DNA of 64,000 nt from Diphasiastrum complanatum (Eukaryota > Streptophyta > Lycopodiopsida > Lycopodiales > Lycopodiaceae), in NCBI GenBank assembly GCA_029204225.1, contig CM055093.1, forward strand, positions 1,575,034-1,639,033, in the 5' to 3' direction. Positions 1 to 14,119 of this stretch are shown here, piece by piece. The notes under the pieces were generated by a model, which saw only the letters and a list, made by a program, of their open reading frames with translations, was not told the origin of the DNA and ran no database searches. The translations under genes and the position numbers were made by a program. Positions within the stretch are counted from its first letter, which is position 1. Each line of letters opens with the position of its first letter.

Positions 1-2258
1 CTTAGATGTGATGGAGGAGGTGAATATATCTCCAACAAATTTCATGATTTTTGTGAGCTTGAAGGCATCAAAAGAGAGTTCTCTTGTGCCTACTCTCCAT
101 CTCAAAATGGAGTGGCCGAGAGAAAGAATAGATCTCTATGTGAATGTGCAAAATCGATGAGAATTGAGGTATCTTTGCCCAAAGATTTTTGGGGAGAAGC
201 CATTAATTGTGCAAATTATCTTTGCGATAGACTCCCACATATAGCTCTTGGAGGAAAGTCACCATATGAAATCTTATATTTGAAGAAGCCTAAGGTTGAT
301 CACTTAGAGTTTTTGGATGCATATGCTTTGCCCATATTCCCTTGGAAACAAGGAAGAAGGAAGATCCTAGTGCATGCAAAGGGATCATGGTTGGATACTC
401 ATCCACCAAGAAGGCCTATAGAGTCTTTGTACTCTCTACTTCTCAAGTTATTGAAAGTAGAGATGTTGTCTTTCATGAAGATCAACATTCATCTTTTGAA
501 GAGGCCGAGATCAAGAAGTCTATGGATGCATCACCTATTATTGATTTTGAAGACAATTATGAAGTGATGGGTTGGGAATTGAAGAAGACTCTCCTCGGAT
601 TTTCTCACCAAGAATATCCATGAGCGATAGATCCGAGCCTAAGAGGCTCTCATATGTTGACAAAGGCAAACAAGTGGATATTGATTCCACTAATTATGTT
701 TTTTATGTCTCTCATGAAGAGCCAAAGAATGTACAAGAGGCACTCAATACCAAGGAGTGGTATGATGCCATGAAGCAAGAGTATGATGCATTAATCACGA
801 ACAATACTTGGGAGCTTGTGGATCCTCCATCCAACAAGCATGTGATTGGTTGCAAGTCGGTATTTCAGATCAAGTTCAATCATGATGGCACCATCAACAA
901 GTATAAAGCAAGATTATGTGCCAAAGGATTTGCTCAAATCCATGGCCTTGATTATGAGGAGACCTTTGCACCCGTTGCAAAGATGGTGACAATAAGAATT
1001 CTTATTTCTCTTGCTTGATTTTTTAGTGGAAGGTTTTCCAATTAGATGTATCCAATGCTTTTCTAAATGGTTATCTTGAGGAGGAGATCTATATGGAACA
1101 ACCTCAAGGATTCATCAAGGATGAGTCCAAAATGTGTTTGCTCTTCAAAAGTCTTTATGGACTCAAGCAAGCACCAAGATCATGGTATTCAAGACTTAAT
1201 TCTTTTCTTATCTCACTAGGATTTACTCTTAATGACTATGATCCTTCCATGTATCTAAAGTTTGTTGATAGCAATATTGTCATTCTTCTAATTTATGTTG
1301 GTGACATTATTCTTTGTGAAGTTGTATCAAGCTAGTTGATGAAACTAAGTTAGCACTTGGAGGTGAGTTTAAAATGCAAGATGTAGGAGAGATACATTAC
1401 ATCCTAGGCCTAGAAATTGATTTTTATGAAGATCATGTATTTATATGCCAGTCTAGATATGCTCACTCTATGTTGAAAAAATTCCATATGGAAAATTCTA
1501 AGAGCATAGATACTCCAATGGAGCAAATTGTAAAAGATCCTAATAAAGGTGATGAAAGATCCTTCGAGGACATCACACTTTTTAGGAGTCTTGTAGGCTC
1601 CTTGATTTGGCTTACCATTACTAGGCCCGATCTAAGTTTTTGTGTGCACAAATTGAGTCAATTTATGCAAGATCCTAAGATCCATCATTGGAAGATGGCC
1701 AAGAGGATTCTAATATATGTATCTTCATCTTGTGATTATGTTCTACTTTATAAAAGTGAAGATCTATCCATTGTTGGCTACTCGGATTCGGACTTTGCAA
1801 GTGACAAGATGGATCGAAAGTCTATTAGTGCATACACTATCTTTCTTGGAGGCAATCTAATATCTTGGCTTCCCAAAAAGCAAGATACTATATTTCTCTC
1901 TTCATGTGAGGCCGAGTACAAAGCACTCACTACAACTTCCAAAGAGGTGCTTTGGATCAAGAGGTTATTAATGGAGCTAAAGTGCATCAAGGAAGATGAT
2001 CTACCAATGATCAAGTGTGATAACATCTCGGCCCAAGCTCTTGCCAATAATCCCATATTTCATGCAAGAAGCAAGCACATAGAAGTGGCACACCATTTTG
2101 TGAGAGAAAAGCTTATTGGAGGAGAAATCTATTTGGAGCATGTCAACTCGTCCTCTTGTATTGCCGATCTACTCACCAAGCCTTTGAGCAAAAGTTCTTT
2201 CATCAAGCATAGATCTAATCGGGGAGTTATATCAAGATCAATGCTTAAATCTTCATAG
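1..2258 (+). pseudogene. Ty1-copia pol remnant: integrase, reverse transcriptase, RNase H
   Basis: The window opens inside a copia integrase core: the second catalytic Asp sits in CDGGGEY and the Glu in NGVAERKN, followed by a typical FWGEA...CANYL stretch. The frame then breaks near 320, near 570, at a stop at 1016-1018 and near 1335, so integrase C-terminus, reverse transcriptase (572-1335) and RNase H (1374-2258) lie in different frames. The polymerase motif that should read YVDD reads YVGD at 1294-1305, which removes one of the two catalytic aspartates. RNase H landmarks (DSDFASDKMDRKS, the SSCEAEYKAL block, a KHIEVAHHF block) are clear. The order IN-RT-RH defines Ty1-copia. It is a close relative of the better preserved element at 57.2-63.4 kb. 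It is dead by frameshift, stop and active-site loss. Confidence 0.93.
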
Positions 2259-2276
2259 ATATTTTTTTAGGAGGAG

Positions 2277-4052
<1,776 letters not shown>

Positions 4053-4277
4053 TGTAGTGGGTATTTCCTATCCACCTTCAAACCTAGATCCAAGCACTCA
4101 AGCATCAAAGGAGAAGAAGAGGCCCTAACTTGTTGTCACGTGGAGATTCGTTCCCGTGAGAGCGATAACATAGTTCAAAATCAAGCACATGCTTATGATC
4201 TGCATCTAACACTAACCATTAACACTATGATTCATTAACACTAGCAATTAACACTACTCAAGCAATGATAGATCTTA

Positions 4278-4366
<89 letters not shown>

Positions 4367-4740
4367 AATGTGTTGAATAAAGATAAACTCCAATAAGCAA
4401 CAAATTCAACAATTAACAAGTCCAAAGAAAACATGAGAGATGAATAAGGAAAGAAGAAGATCAAGGACATTCCATATCCACCTACTTTATTGAAATGAAG
4501 AGTGAATGTACAAAATAACTCAAAACCACCACTATATATAGTGGATTTTAGGGCTTTGGCCTCAGATCCTAGAATTCAATGAGATAAGAGGACCAAAAGG
4601 ATCGTAGAAATAGCCAAAATCCTTAACTTGGATGAATCCCATAAGAATGGCAAAAACAAAAATGTTCTTGTTTGCCTCCAAAGTAATCTAATAACATTGA
4701 AGAATATCTATATTTTAGAGGGAGGAAGTCGGGAATGGCA
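4053..4740 (-). repeat. Gypsy LTR relic carrying a (CT)n tract
   Basis: Read on the minus strand, this segment matches the gypsy LTR at 19645-20478 in ordered blocks: a CTTCATTTCAATAAAG block, GAATGTCCTT, CATCTCTCATG, the (GA)n tract, repeated TAGTGTTAAT, the block around TATCGCTCTC and GGGAACGAATCT, and CCCACTACA at the 3' end. The match is patchy, so the copy is old. The upstream edge (about 4740) is approximate. The primer-binding site that should follow CCCACTACA is degenerate. Confidence 0.6.
4282..4363. repeat. (CT)n microsatellite inside the gypsy LTR relic
   Basis: About 41 CT units, in the same relative position as the (GA)n of the related LTR at 20145-20250. Confidence 0.95.
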
Positions 4741-4826
4741 GAGAAAAATAATAAAAAGTTAATCTAATTAAATATTGGAAGGTGATTACCATGTAGAGCC
4801 GTGGAGAACTCTAGAACAACATTAAA

Positions 4827-5123
4827 CTATTTTTTGATGACCTTCAACTCGTCTTCTGTATCCTTGACGAATTGCTCTTCTTCTTGGAGCATGGCACGTA
4901 GAGTTGCCACCTCTGTATCTCGTGTGGCTAGAGCAACTTCATGGCTGGCTTGTTGATCCTTCAAGAGTTGGATTGGCTGAGCTGAAAGGTCCTTGTAATA
5001 CACGGCCCACGTTTTTTGAAGTATAACAACGATGGTCTGATCCACTGTGGCCTGGAGTGCTTGCATTTTCTGCTTCGCTTGCTGGACTTGAAGCTCAAGG
5101 GCAGCTTGTTTGAAAGAAAACAT
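4827..5123 (-). CDS. Hypothetical coiled-coil ORF (98 codons)
   Basis: An open frame of 98 codons starting with MFSFKQAALELQ. It is rich in Gln, Ala, Leu and Glu with heptad-like spacing through most of its length, so a coiled coil is predicted. I do not recognise the protein. It lies just upstream, on the same strand, of the minus-strand gypsy LTR relic, the place between pol and a 3' LTR where extra ORFs can sit, so it may belong to that element. It could also be a chance frame. Confidence 0.3.
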   Translation of the reverse strand: MFSFKQAALELQVQQAKQKMQALQATVDQTIVVILQKTWAVYYKDLSAQPIQLLKDQQASHEVALATRDTEVATLRAMLQEEEQFVKDTEDELKVIKK

Positions 5124-7868
5124 TTTGTGTTGGGCTATATGAACCGTGATTAACTAAAATCAGAACTTTTAGTGCTTGCATGTAATTGAATTACGGTAAA
5201 TATGGCCAATTTGCACTTGCATGTGGGTTTGATCCACAAGAATTTGCAAAAAAGGTTGAAAATTTCTCAAAAAACATGGTTTTTTGGTGGTTAATGTTTT
5301 TGGTGATATTCATAAAATCCATGGCTAAGATTTTGCGTGCACATTTTGAGAGGTGTAATCATGTTGTCCTAAGGCTGTACAAGTTAGGCAAAACGCTATA
5401 TATATAAACTATGACAAGACGATCGTAGAGACATCAAAGCACTAACTTCCTAGTTAGAGGGAGGGCCAAGGCTTGAGAAAAATACAATATTATGAATTTC
5501 TCAAGAGTTTGGACTATCTAGCTAGAGAAGCCAAACTCCTACAAGTCTAGCCAATTTCATGACACTTGTTTATTTTATTTTTTTGCCACTCATGCTCTAA
5601 TAATATATGAAAATTTTTTGCAACTAGATTCAAATAGACAAAGCATTTTCAGTGGCAGTGCTTATGAAAACAAAGGGAATTTTATGTCTTATCTAAGGTT
5701 TCCCTAACATCCATATATGTACACTATTCCGGAACACCGCGTTCTGGGATTTTTTCAACCATGTGTTTGGGGTGGGGGAAAACAACATGTAGGGACGACA
5801 AAAAAAATTCAAACACATTGCAAAGCATAGTAACTATTAACTATAAGTGCTTACTACCATTAATTGAACAAAGCATTTAGGCTTCAGCATGGTGCATACC
5901 AAAATTGAAACTTAAAAGCAATCACATAGTGCAGAATACAGTGCTAAGTGTATATGAAACAAAAACACGACGACTGATCCACATTCTACACATGCCTCGT
6001 GAGATGATCAATATAGGAACTGCCCGACGGAAACCGATGGCGGATAGACCAATGGCCAAGTATATGAGTATGATAGATGGACAATGGACAATAAACTCAT
6101 AGACAACGATGAATCTCTATGACTCAGAGGCATCATGATCAGATGAGGATTCCTCCTCATCACTATCATCGAAAGACGAGTAGGAAGATTTCCTCCTCGA
6201 GTATGTGCAGCTATGTCCCTGAACCTGCCTTTGCCTCTGCTGCTGCAGCTGCCACTGCCTTTAAGCCTACTTGCCGGTGCTGCTCCCTCTACCTGTGATA
6301 GTGTGATGATGCTGTCTCTAGCTCAACATGCAAATCCATCAAGCATACCCTACTCCTTCAATACCTTGAGTTAAAAATTGGCATTCATGTTGTTCTTAAT
6401 CTGCCTTTACATGTACATTTCATGACATGGGCTTCCTTTTAAAACCTCATTTGGTGCTTCTTTAGAATCATCATTTTCATGACATTCACTTTTACTTTTG
6501 GAGTATTGATCCATACTTTCGCAGCATCATCAATAATCTCATTTATAAACCTCAAACATCTTTACTGGGCAGTTGTGATCAGACAGTCAAAGGTGGACAC
6601 TTTTTCTTTGAAGTTACTCCTGACAACACTATCGTCCTCATTTCTTTGGTTTTAGTCTTTAGAATTCTCCTTGGCGACAACTTAGATTTTCACGAGCAGG
6701 GTTCCATGTAAATCTAAAAATAACTAGAATGAATAGAGAGCACAATACGATGTGGCATAGCATCTACTTGGTGATGTGTCCTATTGCATCCCCTGCTATA
6801 TGTTGACTTACAGCTTCTTGCAAGGAAGACCATAAAAGCTGGAGAGGTGTTCTAGCTTCTCAGTGGTATGCCAAAGAGGCTAGATTTCAAGTTACACCTC
6901 AAAGTCCTAGATCTGATTCTTGTTGCACTCTAGAATCCCAGAGACTCTCTGAGTTACTGATAGTTCTAGGGATGGAACTTGAGCAGGTATGTGCTAGCTC
7001 AAAAATTATAAATTGAGTGTTGAAAAGAGTGAAATCACATGTACTCAGCCTGAACTATAGTAAAAGTGGGTATATTAGTGTCTATACAACCCATAAAATG
7101 AGCTCAAAGACTACCCCTTGAATGCTGGCAGGAATGCAATGACACATAGCTCCCAAAAGTAAGCCTCATTTTGTAAATTAACCTCTTTGACAACAATCGC
7201 TTGCACCACCAATCATTACAAACCAAAAATTCATTTGAAAAATAACCATGTATTGCGTACAATGTTGGAAATCTGCCAGCTTTGCAGAACAATAGCCTTT
7301 TTACTGATATCCAAACTGTACATTTCATTCTACATGTCACTGATCAATTCAGTGACAATAGTACAACTTCGATGTTGTTGCCTATTGCATAGCATAGTTC
7401 CATCCCAAAGACTGCATTGCATCTCCTCAATGAGATCTTGCAAAAAAAATTTCACCAAGATGGTAAAAGAAATGACAAGACAGAATGTGAGTAGTATTTC
7501 TGCCTACCTCTATGCAACATTGACATAACTTATATATTGATAATAATGCACCCTCCATCAATGTCCATGGGATATGCTTTCAGGGTAGACATTTGGCATC
7601 AACTTTTGGTTCCATGTCTCAATCAAAAAGTAAGCCCTGAAAGCATCTTAAAGTAGGAACGTCAATGTAATATAGTAAGGCAAGTTATCATCTCCAAGAA
7701 TTAATGATCCCGCTCATAGCTCAACTTTCATTTGCCCTGGAGGTAAGTTACCTGTAACAAGAACAAACATATGATGACTCACATTATTCTTGGAAACACA
7801 GCATGGATCAAGATTTCAGCACAAAGCATCTGATTGTGTCAACTTACGACGGACCAAAATTTTTCCAT
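5124..7868. other. No gene seen
   Basis: Mixed intergenic sequence with no family-level similarity I can recognise on either strand. Part of it near 7000-7868 could be transcribed as 3' flank of the bHLH gene, but a poly(A) signal is already present at 7869-7874. Confidence 0.4.
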
Positions 7869-7874
7869 TTTATT
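7869..7874 (-). terminator. Candidate poly(A) signal AATAAA for the bHLH gene
   Basis: AATAAA on the minus strand, 114 nt downstream of the TAA stop at 7988-7990, in a suitable place for 3' end formation. Plant poly(A) signals are loose, so this is suggestive only. Confidence 0.4.
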
Positions 7875-7987
7875 GCTTCATTTCAACAGAAATTTGAGGG
7901 TATCATGATGCATTCAAATAATCAATCTTTCACAGACCGTAACTGCCAAAATAGAAAAGTTTAGTTATCAGACACTCCACTTTCAAG

Positions 7988-10900
7988 TTAAGATCTATTT
8001 TGGCTACCTGATCCAAACCCCATTTGGACAACGCTCTGCAGCTCACCGTCCCAGACGCCTGAAGTCTGCATCAAGGGCATCATGATGTATGAGCATAGCA
8101 TCACATGCTGCAGCTCCTCTCATAACTAAGTAGAGATAGTTGCAAATCAGGAACAAACACTAGTTGTACACTTCTCAGATTACTTGCCTGGGAGCCAGAA
8201 TTAGCATAAGTATCAATTGCAATAGGAGAAGTCATTGATCTTCGGAGAGTGGTCTCCACTGCATTACCAGAAGAGCTTAAATCTAACCCACTGGATAACC
8301 CCAATTGAATGGGATTTGGCTGTGTTGGATGAAGCTGAAGAATATTTGTTGCATTATCAGGACCTAACAATAGTGCTGGAGTGGGACAAAGAGAAGATAA
8401 CATCTGCAGCAACAAAGCAATTGGCAATTGACTGTTGAATCACCCAAAGACCAGTACATCATTCTATGTACCTAAATATATACCAATTTCACTTTGATAA
8501 GTAGAGAAAGACCAGATTGGACGACAGTGTCTAGACACGTACTAGCAGATCAACATAAGCTGTAGATGCCTTCAAAAATCATACCTCTTTAGTCAGTAAA
8601 TTTTCTATATTGAAGTCCAATCTGGGATTGACGGCCGCCAATTTCATAGAAAGAAACTAAAAAGACATCCCCATGCCATTGTTAGTGACCTTATACATAC
8701 ATGATGCTTCAAGCTTGCATTTCATCCAAAAACAGTATCTAGAAGTCTTGAAATGGGCAATAATCCCAGAAAACTATATTATTATGCATGCATGTTGATG
8801 TGGCTATCACTCCATTCAGGAAACATTTACGTTCAATAAGGGAAAGTCAGACAAGTACAATTAGTGGACAAATGAAATGAAATAAGGGCAAACAAAAACT
8901 TCGAAAGAACACCTTTGTAAACTTGAAGCAAACCTGAAGGAACTTGAATAAAGAAATAAGAAATAGCTCCACCTTTTGTCTCAATGTATATTGATTTCTA
9001 GATTTGCAATTTCATGTCACTTGCAGCAGAGGAGGTGGCTTACCTCCACTTGACGTTGTAGTGACTGTACATAGTTGATTATCTCATCAAGCATTAATGC
9101 CTTCCCAGTAACCTGGAAACAACACTTCCATTTTAATTTCAACCCCCACAGGATATAATTCTTAAAGTAGTGAGTTTTGAAAACTTCATCGCGAATGCTG
9201 TAAAGAACAACCTTGCTGCAACCCGGTACAAGATCTTGCAAAAATTTCATGCGCTCACTGATTTTCTCTCTTCGAACCTGTCAGTATAATTTATTAGTCA
9301 GAGTGCTGGGAACAGCCAATAACTAATCAACTCTGTCCGTTCTCTCTCTCGAGTCTCTCTGTGTGTATATCTATATCTATCTATCTATATACATATATAT
9401 ATATATCTTCTTGCATTGATGATAACCCTACACAGACTATACAGCGTCAAACAACATGAATTGATAGCAATCACAACATGAAGAAACCTCAACCAAACTT
9501 ATGCCTTCCTGAACATGTTCAGATAATATGTGATACTGTTTTTCAGTAACCAATAGAAGACAGTCTAACAAGCTGCGTTGATCATGCATCTATTAATATT
9601 CACAACTTGAAGGACGACATCCTGCAATGTAGAGAATCAGCAAAACACATGAAATTTGGAGCTTTTTGTGTGAGATGTCAAATGAAGCTTACAGAAAAGA
9701 ACATATGTAAGACATACTCGCTCTGCAAGACTGTGGCTATCTGTTGCTTGTCCTCTTCGAGCTCTGACATGTATGTAGTCTTGCTTGGGTGGTTCAGGTG
9801 GTTTTGGATTCTCTTTTGCAGAGCTTGGGCTTGAATTACCAGAGTTTTCACTGCTACTCTTTTCAACTTTTGACTTAAGCTCCTCTTTTATCTTTGATCC
9901 TTCTGAGCTTCTCTGACGTTTGGACTTCATCTCATCCATCTGAAGAGGACGATAAGAAGACACCAACAGTTAGGGACAATCATTGACAAACCTCATGAAA
10001 AGGCAAAAACAAGCCAAGAATGAGTATTATTCGTGAAGGCATTGCATAGTCAAATATCAAGCTTGAAAAATGCAGACAAAGTTTGGTTGGAAATACCTTT
10101 TTTTTACTAGTTTCTGACAGGCATGGAACCTCCTTGGCTTTCTCCTCCGAGATACACTTTTGCCGCTTCTTCCCCTGAGTATCCATCAGCCCCTTACTAG
10201 CCATCAAGCCATGCAATGCTGCATATTGGCCAGAACCTGATGAGTTTGCAGGGCTAGCACCATTCTGCAATGATTTTGTTTCATCTATAGCCATTTCTGA
10301 ATGGCAACCGGCAGATCGGTACCTCATTCCATCGCCAGCATCTTCTGCTGCAGTATCCGCTTTGTGGACTAGATCACGAAAACTCTCCAGTTTACCAGCA
10401 TTTTCACAAGTGGGGAAATTATTGCTGGCATTCATATTGCAATTTACCTTCGGTGAACTCTGTGGAGTACAACTAGGTGTCATTGACGTCTGTCTAGCAG
10501 TTGAGTTGTCCAAAAACTGAGAAGCTTCAGGACTGAGGTTCATATTGACTGCACCACTTGAGGAAAGAGATTGACAAAGCTGAGCTATATTAGAAAAAGA
10601 GGAGAATCGTGCAGCACGTTCAACAAATCCTGGATCTGAAGAGAATTGAGCCAAGTGAGGAGTGGTCAAACCAGCTCCGTGATGCGAAAGGCCTCCTGTT
10701 GATGAATCTACAGTCAGACCCATATTACTGGAGGAATCTACTTGATTCCAGCTGCAGCCACCAGTTGCCATAGGTGATCCCAGATGTTGAGTTGATCCCG
10801 TTGCAAGTGTAGTCCCAAGGGAAGTAATACTGCTACTACAGTTATTATTGTCAAGTCGTCCAAGAAGCTCTCTGAGCATTGCACCTTCAACCATTGCAGG

Positions 10901-11416
10901 AGCTCCGGTACTTTCTGGCAAAGCAAGGCAAGTAGAAGTGGGAAGAACCGCAGGCATTGTTGACATGTACGAATTGGTGGGATCAAGTAATTGTTGCCAG
11001 CTTCCATTATCGAATTTGTTAGCAGTGAAATCAGAAGAAGTGCACTGGACATGGCTAGAATCGTGTGGAATTTGAAGTTGAGCAGCTGAAAGATCTACCA
11101 AACCAGTGGAATTTTCAAGATTTTTGTTTGAGGACAGGAAATGCACGTCAGAGTTTGGATTTGACAACTGCCAGCCCGAAGGAGAACCTACTGAGTGATA
11201 GCTAGAAGAGCAACTAGAATACGGTGAAAGGCCTTCTACAACATACTTGTCCCGGAATTCAATTCCTCGAGAGCCAGAGAAACAGGATATAGACGAGCTA
11301 TTAGACGTGTGAACAGTGGAATTGTGGGCTGGTAGGGGGTTAGGACTTCGATCGTAGGGTGAAGAGTAGCCTTTGGCCTGTGATTGGTCCCCCCGAGAAG
11401 ACAGTGTATGAGCCAT
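7988..11416 (-). CDS. bHLH transcription factor, plant subfamily XII type (7 coding exons)
   Basis: Exons, 5' to 3' on the minus strand: 11416-10097, 9939-9718, 9277-9212, 9112-9044, 8656-8585, 8403-8184, 8058-7988. The joined frame is about 679 residues with no internal stop. Residues 1-440 (exon 1) are Ser/Asn/Gln-rich and poorly structured. Exon 2 ends with the basic region ([15 protein letters not shown]). H509, E513 and R517 form the H-E-R triad that reads the G-box CACGTG. Helix 1 is in exon 3 ([13 protein letters not shown]), helix 2 in exon 4 ([19 protein letters not shown]), and exon 5 adds the family tail ([20 protein letters not shown]). The C-terminus contains LQSVVQMGF, typical of the CIB/BEE/bHLH49-like clade (XII). 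The first five introns are phase 0 with GT-AG ends. The ATG at 11416 is the first in frame. A nuclear, dimerising DNA-binding regulator is expected from the family. The target genes are unknown. Confidence 0.93.
8059..8187 (-). other. Last intron with two in-frame splice solutions, one GC-AG
   Basis: Two splice pairs keep the frame. A GT-AG pair (donor at 8183/8182, acceptor before 8058) gives ...GSQASVWDGEL. A GC-AG pair (donor CAG/GCAAGT after 8188, acceptor before 8065) gives ...[12 protein letters not shown]. The GC donor matches the strong AG/GCAAGT consensus. The listed CDS uses the GT-AG version. Confidence 0.6.
9360..9406. repeat. (TATC)/(TA) simple repeat within intron 2
   Basis: A short GTGTGTATATC / CTATCTATC / (TA)n tract inside the 440-bp second intron of the bHLH gene. 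Confidence 0.8.
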
Positions 11417-12800
11417 TATGAGAAAAAAGACTTTTAGGACACAGTTTTCATCTCTGGGCTGCAAGAATTTGTTATTGCTCAGCAGGGAAAACCTTATGGA
11501 CGACTAGATTCCGTTGCAGGTTAGATGAGGATAATTTTGTCCTTATTGTCACTCCATTTTTTAGCGCTCTTAAAAGATATTAGAGTTGTCTGTCACAAAA
11601 AAAAAATGCAGCTATTAGTGAAATATAATGAGAAATTTGTGCAGAACCTTTTGTTCTATCCCTCCTCTCCAAACTGGCAAGAGAACCATCACTACATAGC
11701 AACAGAAAAATGAGGAGCATTTGAACACTATTTTCACTATTTTGAAAAATGATGAGCATGAAGCAAAATCTGTACACAACTCTGCTAACCAGAATGCATA
11801 TGGCACCTTCAAGAGGGACTTGGCTACGAATCTGAAGGAATTGTTTCAAGAACCACTCAATGTGATCGCATTAGCTATCTAATAGATTCAATCACTTGCA
11901 AATTATGCTGCAATGGGATACGGACTATTATCTTGAGCTTACTACGGAATTAGTATGCTGTTCTGCTAAAGAGCAGTTTGTCAGAAATGTCGCCATCGAA
12001 GCTTTTCATTCCAAAAACAGAAAGATACTCAGAGAGAAAGATCGATTTCTAAGTGAAAATGCAGGATGCAGTTCCAAAGCCAGAAAAGGTAGGACATTAG
12101 CCAGAAATAATAGCATGCTGATTGATACTATCTAAAATTATACATTCCGGAGTATACCATGCTTTTCAAAAGGCTGTTGTCTAAACGGAAAGGCAAACCC
12201 TCCGGAGCTAGATAATGCTTTCTTTTACACAACTGAAAAGAAAGAAGGCTGCAGCATTTGAGGGCATTCAAGAACTAACGTGAAAAAACAGCATTTCCGT
12301 ATTACAGTAAAAGCTTAGTAACTCTGGTAAGATAAATATGCCCCATTCATCCCGATCAAGGACATGCGAGGCAGAAAGTACCTCCGGCTTGCAGGAAACG
12401 CTCGGTCCTTGAAAAAGAAAAGCAAAACTCAATACACAGCCTGCGTCAATTTACAAAAGCGGATCTATACGAACAGCTGAAGATTGAGCAATGAAGGTGC
12501 AATATGCTGCTGGCTTCAAGCAAAGGCATGATCAAGGGAAGGAAAGAACAGCAAAGGCCAGGGAGGTAATGGAGGCGGGCCTCACAATATCTAGCCAGCC
12601 ACTATGAAATGCGCCAGCCAGAAAGCGATCTACAGCAAAGGCTGGAAAACAGCTGGGACAGAAATTCAGAGTGCGACCTGCATGGACAAGGAAAGGCGAA
12701 TCAACACAAAATATGGATCATTTATTCACACACCCACACACACACTGGAAGCAAAGAGGGGTGGATGGATGGATGGATGGATGGACATGGACAGAAGATA
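11417..12800 (-). other. 5' region of the bHLH gene; probable 5' UTR with possible intron
   Basis: No coding frame is supported. On the minus strand an acceptor-like TTCTTGCAG ends at 11459, so the 5' UTR may carry an intron whose donor I cannot place. A (GGAT)n tract (12762-12785) and a CA-rich tract (about 12727-12745) lie at the far end. Confidence 0.4.
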
Positions 12801-12999
12801 TCTATTATGATGAGATATTGACGAGATGAAGACAATCCAGATCTGGAAAGAAAATGCAGGAATCAAGCTCCTTTTGTTTTGCCGCAGCAGAGGGAGGTAC
12901 TGTTGCAGCATGGCCCATATCCCCAACACTCACACACGCCTATGGCCCGCATATGCAATCCGCCATTGTAGCTTCTCCTCTGCCACCTCGGCTATGGCG

Positions 13000-13002
<3 letters not shown>

Positions 13003-13036
<34 letters not shown>
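13003..13036. repeat. (CT)n tract, (GA)17 on the gene strand
   Basis: Seventeen CT units on the plus strand, about 1.6 kb upstream of the bHLH ATG. (GA)n/(CT)n runs are frequent near plant transcription starts, so it may mark the 5' UTR or core promoter. Confidence 0.8.
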
Positions 13037-13039
<3 letters not shown>

Positions 13040-13644
13040 ATTTTTCCTGCTTTCCTTTCTCTCTCACGATCCACAAAGAACAAACAAGAATAAAGAAGCC
13101 TACACTAATCCCGATTAGCGATCACGATTAACAATAACCCGCCTCTAATTAATCCTTTATTTATTTAATTAAAAATTAATCTCCAACTGTCCACTTTTTT
13201 GTACACTGTGCAAACTACACAGGGCCACCTCTCGATGCGCCTTGATGTCACGACGCATCTTCCGCTTACTCGGTTGGATTCTGACCACGTGGCAGTACGG
13301 CCAGTTGTAAACATCTAAATTGTCGCTTTTACTCCACGTGGTTGAATCGCAACGTTAAACAGGCATCCGACGACGGCGGCCATGTTCTGCCAGAGCTATG
13401 AGGGATAGGAAGTGAGGCTCTCCGTGTGGTTCGTAGCAAAAACTGCTTTGCTCCGCACCGATCGGATTCTTGCCACGTATCATATTTGCCACGTGGATGT
13501 GTCTGGACAGTTATTTTAAAACGCGTGGCAAAATCGGACCAGTTCTGGCACAATCCAACGGTAAAGAGCTTCAAAGTGTGGCGTGCCAATAAGATACGAC
13601 GGTGGGCTCTCCATTCCCAATCAACCGTGACTGTCCACTTTTCC

Positions 13645-13667
13645 AAACTGCGCAGACTGCGCAGTTT
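13645..13667. repeat. Perfect 23-bp palindrome (11-bp arms)
   Basis: AAACTGCGCAG, one central A, then its exact reverse complement. It lies within the G-box cluster. Confidence 0.9.
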
Positions 13668-14103
13668 AGCCACCAGGCGTTTCAGCTGCTCAAGCATCTC
13701 CAGTACCCACCAATTGCTATATCACACGTGTCGACACTAGACTCAACAATAGCCAAGTGTCACAATTTAGACGTCTCAAACTAAATCCAACGGTCAACAA
13801 CAATACAAGAAAGTGCCATAAGAACGGGACATAAACTGCAGTCCACGGTAGCGGTAAATATACAGAAAAACTGCACAGTATGCAGCCCGCTCCTGGCTCT
13901 ACGGATACGTACCTCGATACGTATGGTGGCGTTTATACCACTTTCTAATACGGTAAGACGCAGGAATGAGGTATGCCGGCTTTGTTTCCCAAACAGTTGA
14001 TATAAATCATTTATTTACAAGCTGCTCGGCGCGCAGGGAGTGTCATTAAATGCCGTATCGCGGCGCGGACGGTATATCCCGTATGCTAATGCGCCGTGTG
14101 AAT

Positions 14104-14119
14104 ACGTCTACGTAGACGT
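14104..14119. repeat. Perfect 16-bp palindrome ACGTCTACGTAGACGT
   Basis: An exact self-complementary 16-mer containing three ACGT cores, the core of bZIP and bHLH sites, in the CpG-rich upstream region. Confidence 0.9.

Noticed and set aside
6118-6275. Minus-strand frame with an acidic Ser/Asp/Glu tail (SSFDDSDEEESSS)
   Set aside because: Looks like a protein C-terminus, but nothing upstream on that strand supports a gene or a transposase.
9637-9966. Separate small genes suggested by frames inside the bHLH locus
   Set aside because: They are exons of the bHLH gene with read-through into introns; splice sites join them in one frame.
13329-13740. Overlapping open frames of 104 and 122 codons on opposite strands
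   Set aside because: They lie in the CpG-rich upstream region, overlap on both strands and show no domain; GC-rich DNA has fewer stops.
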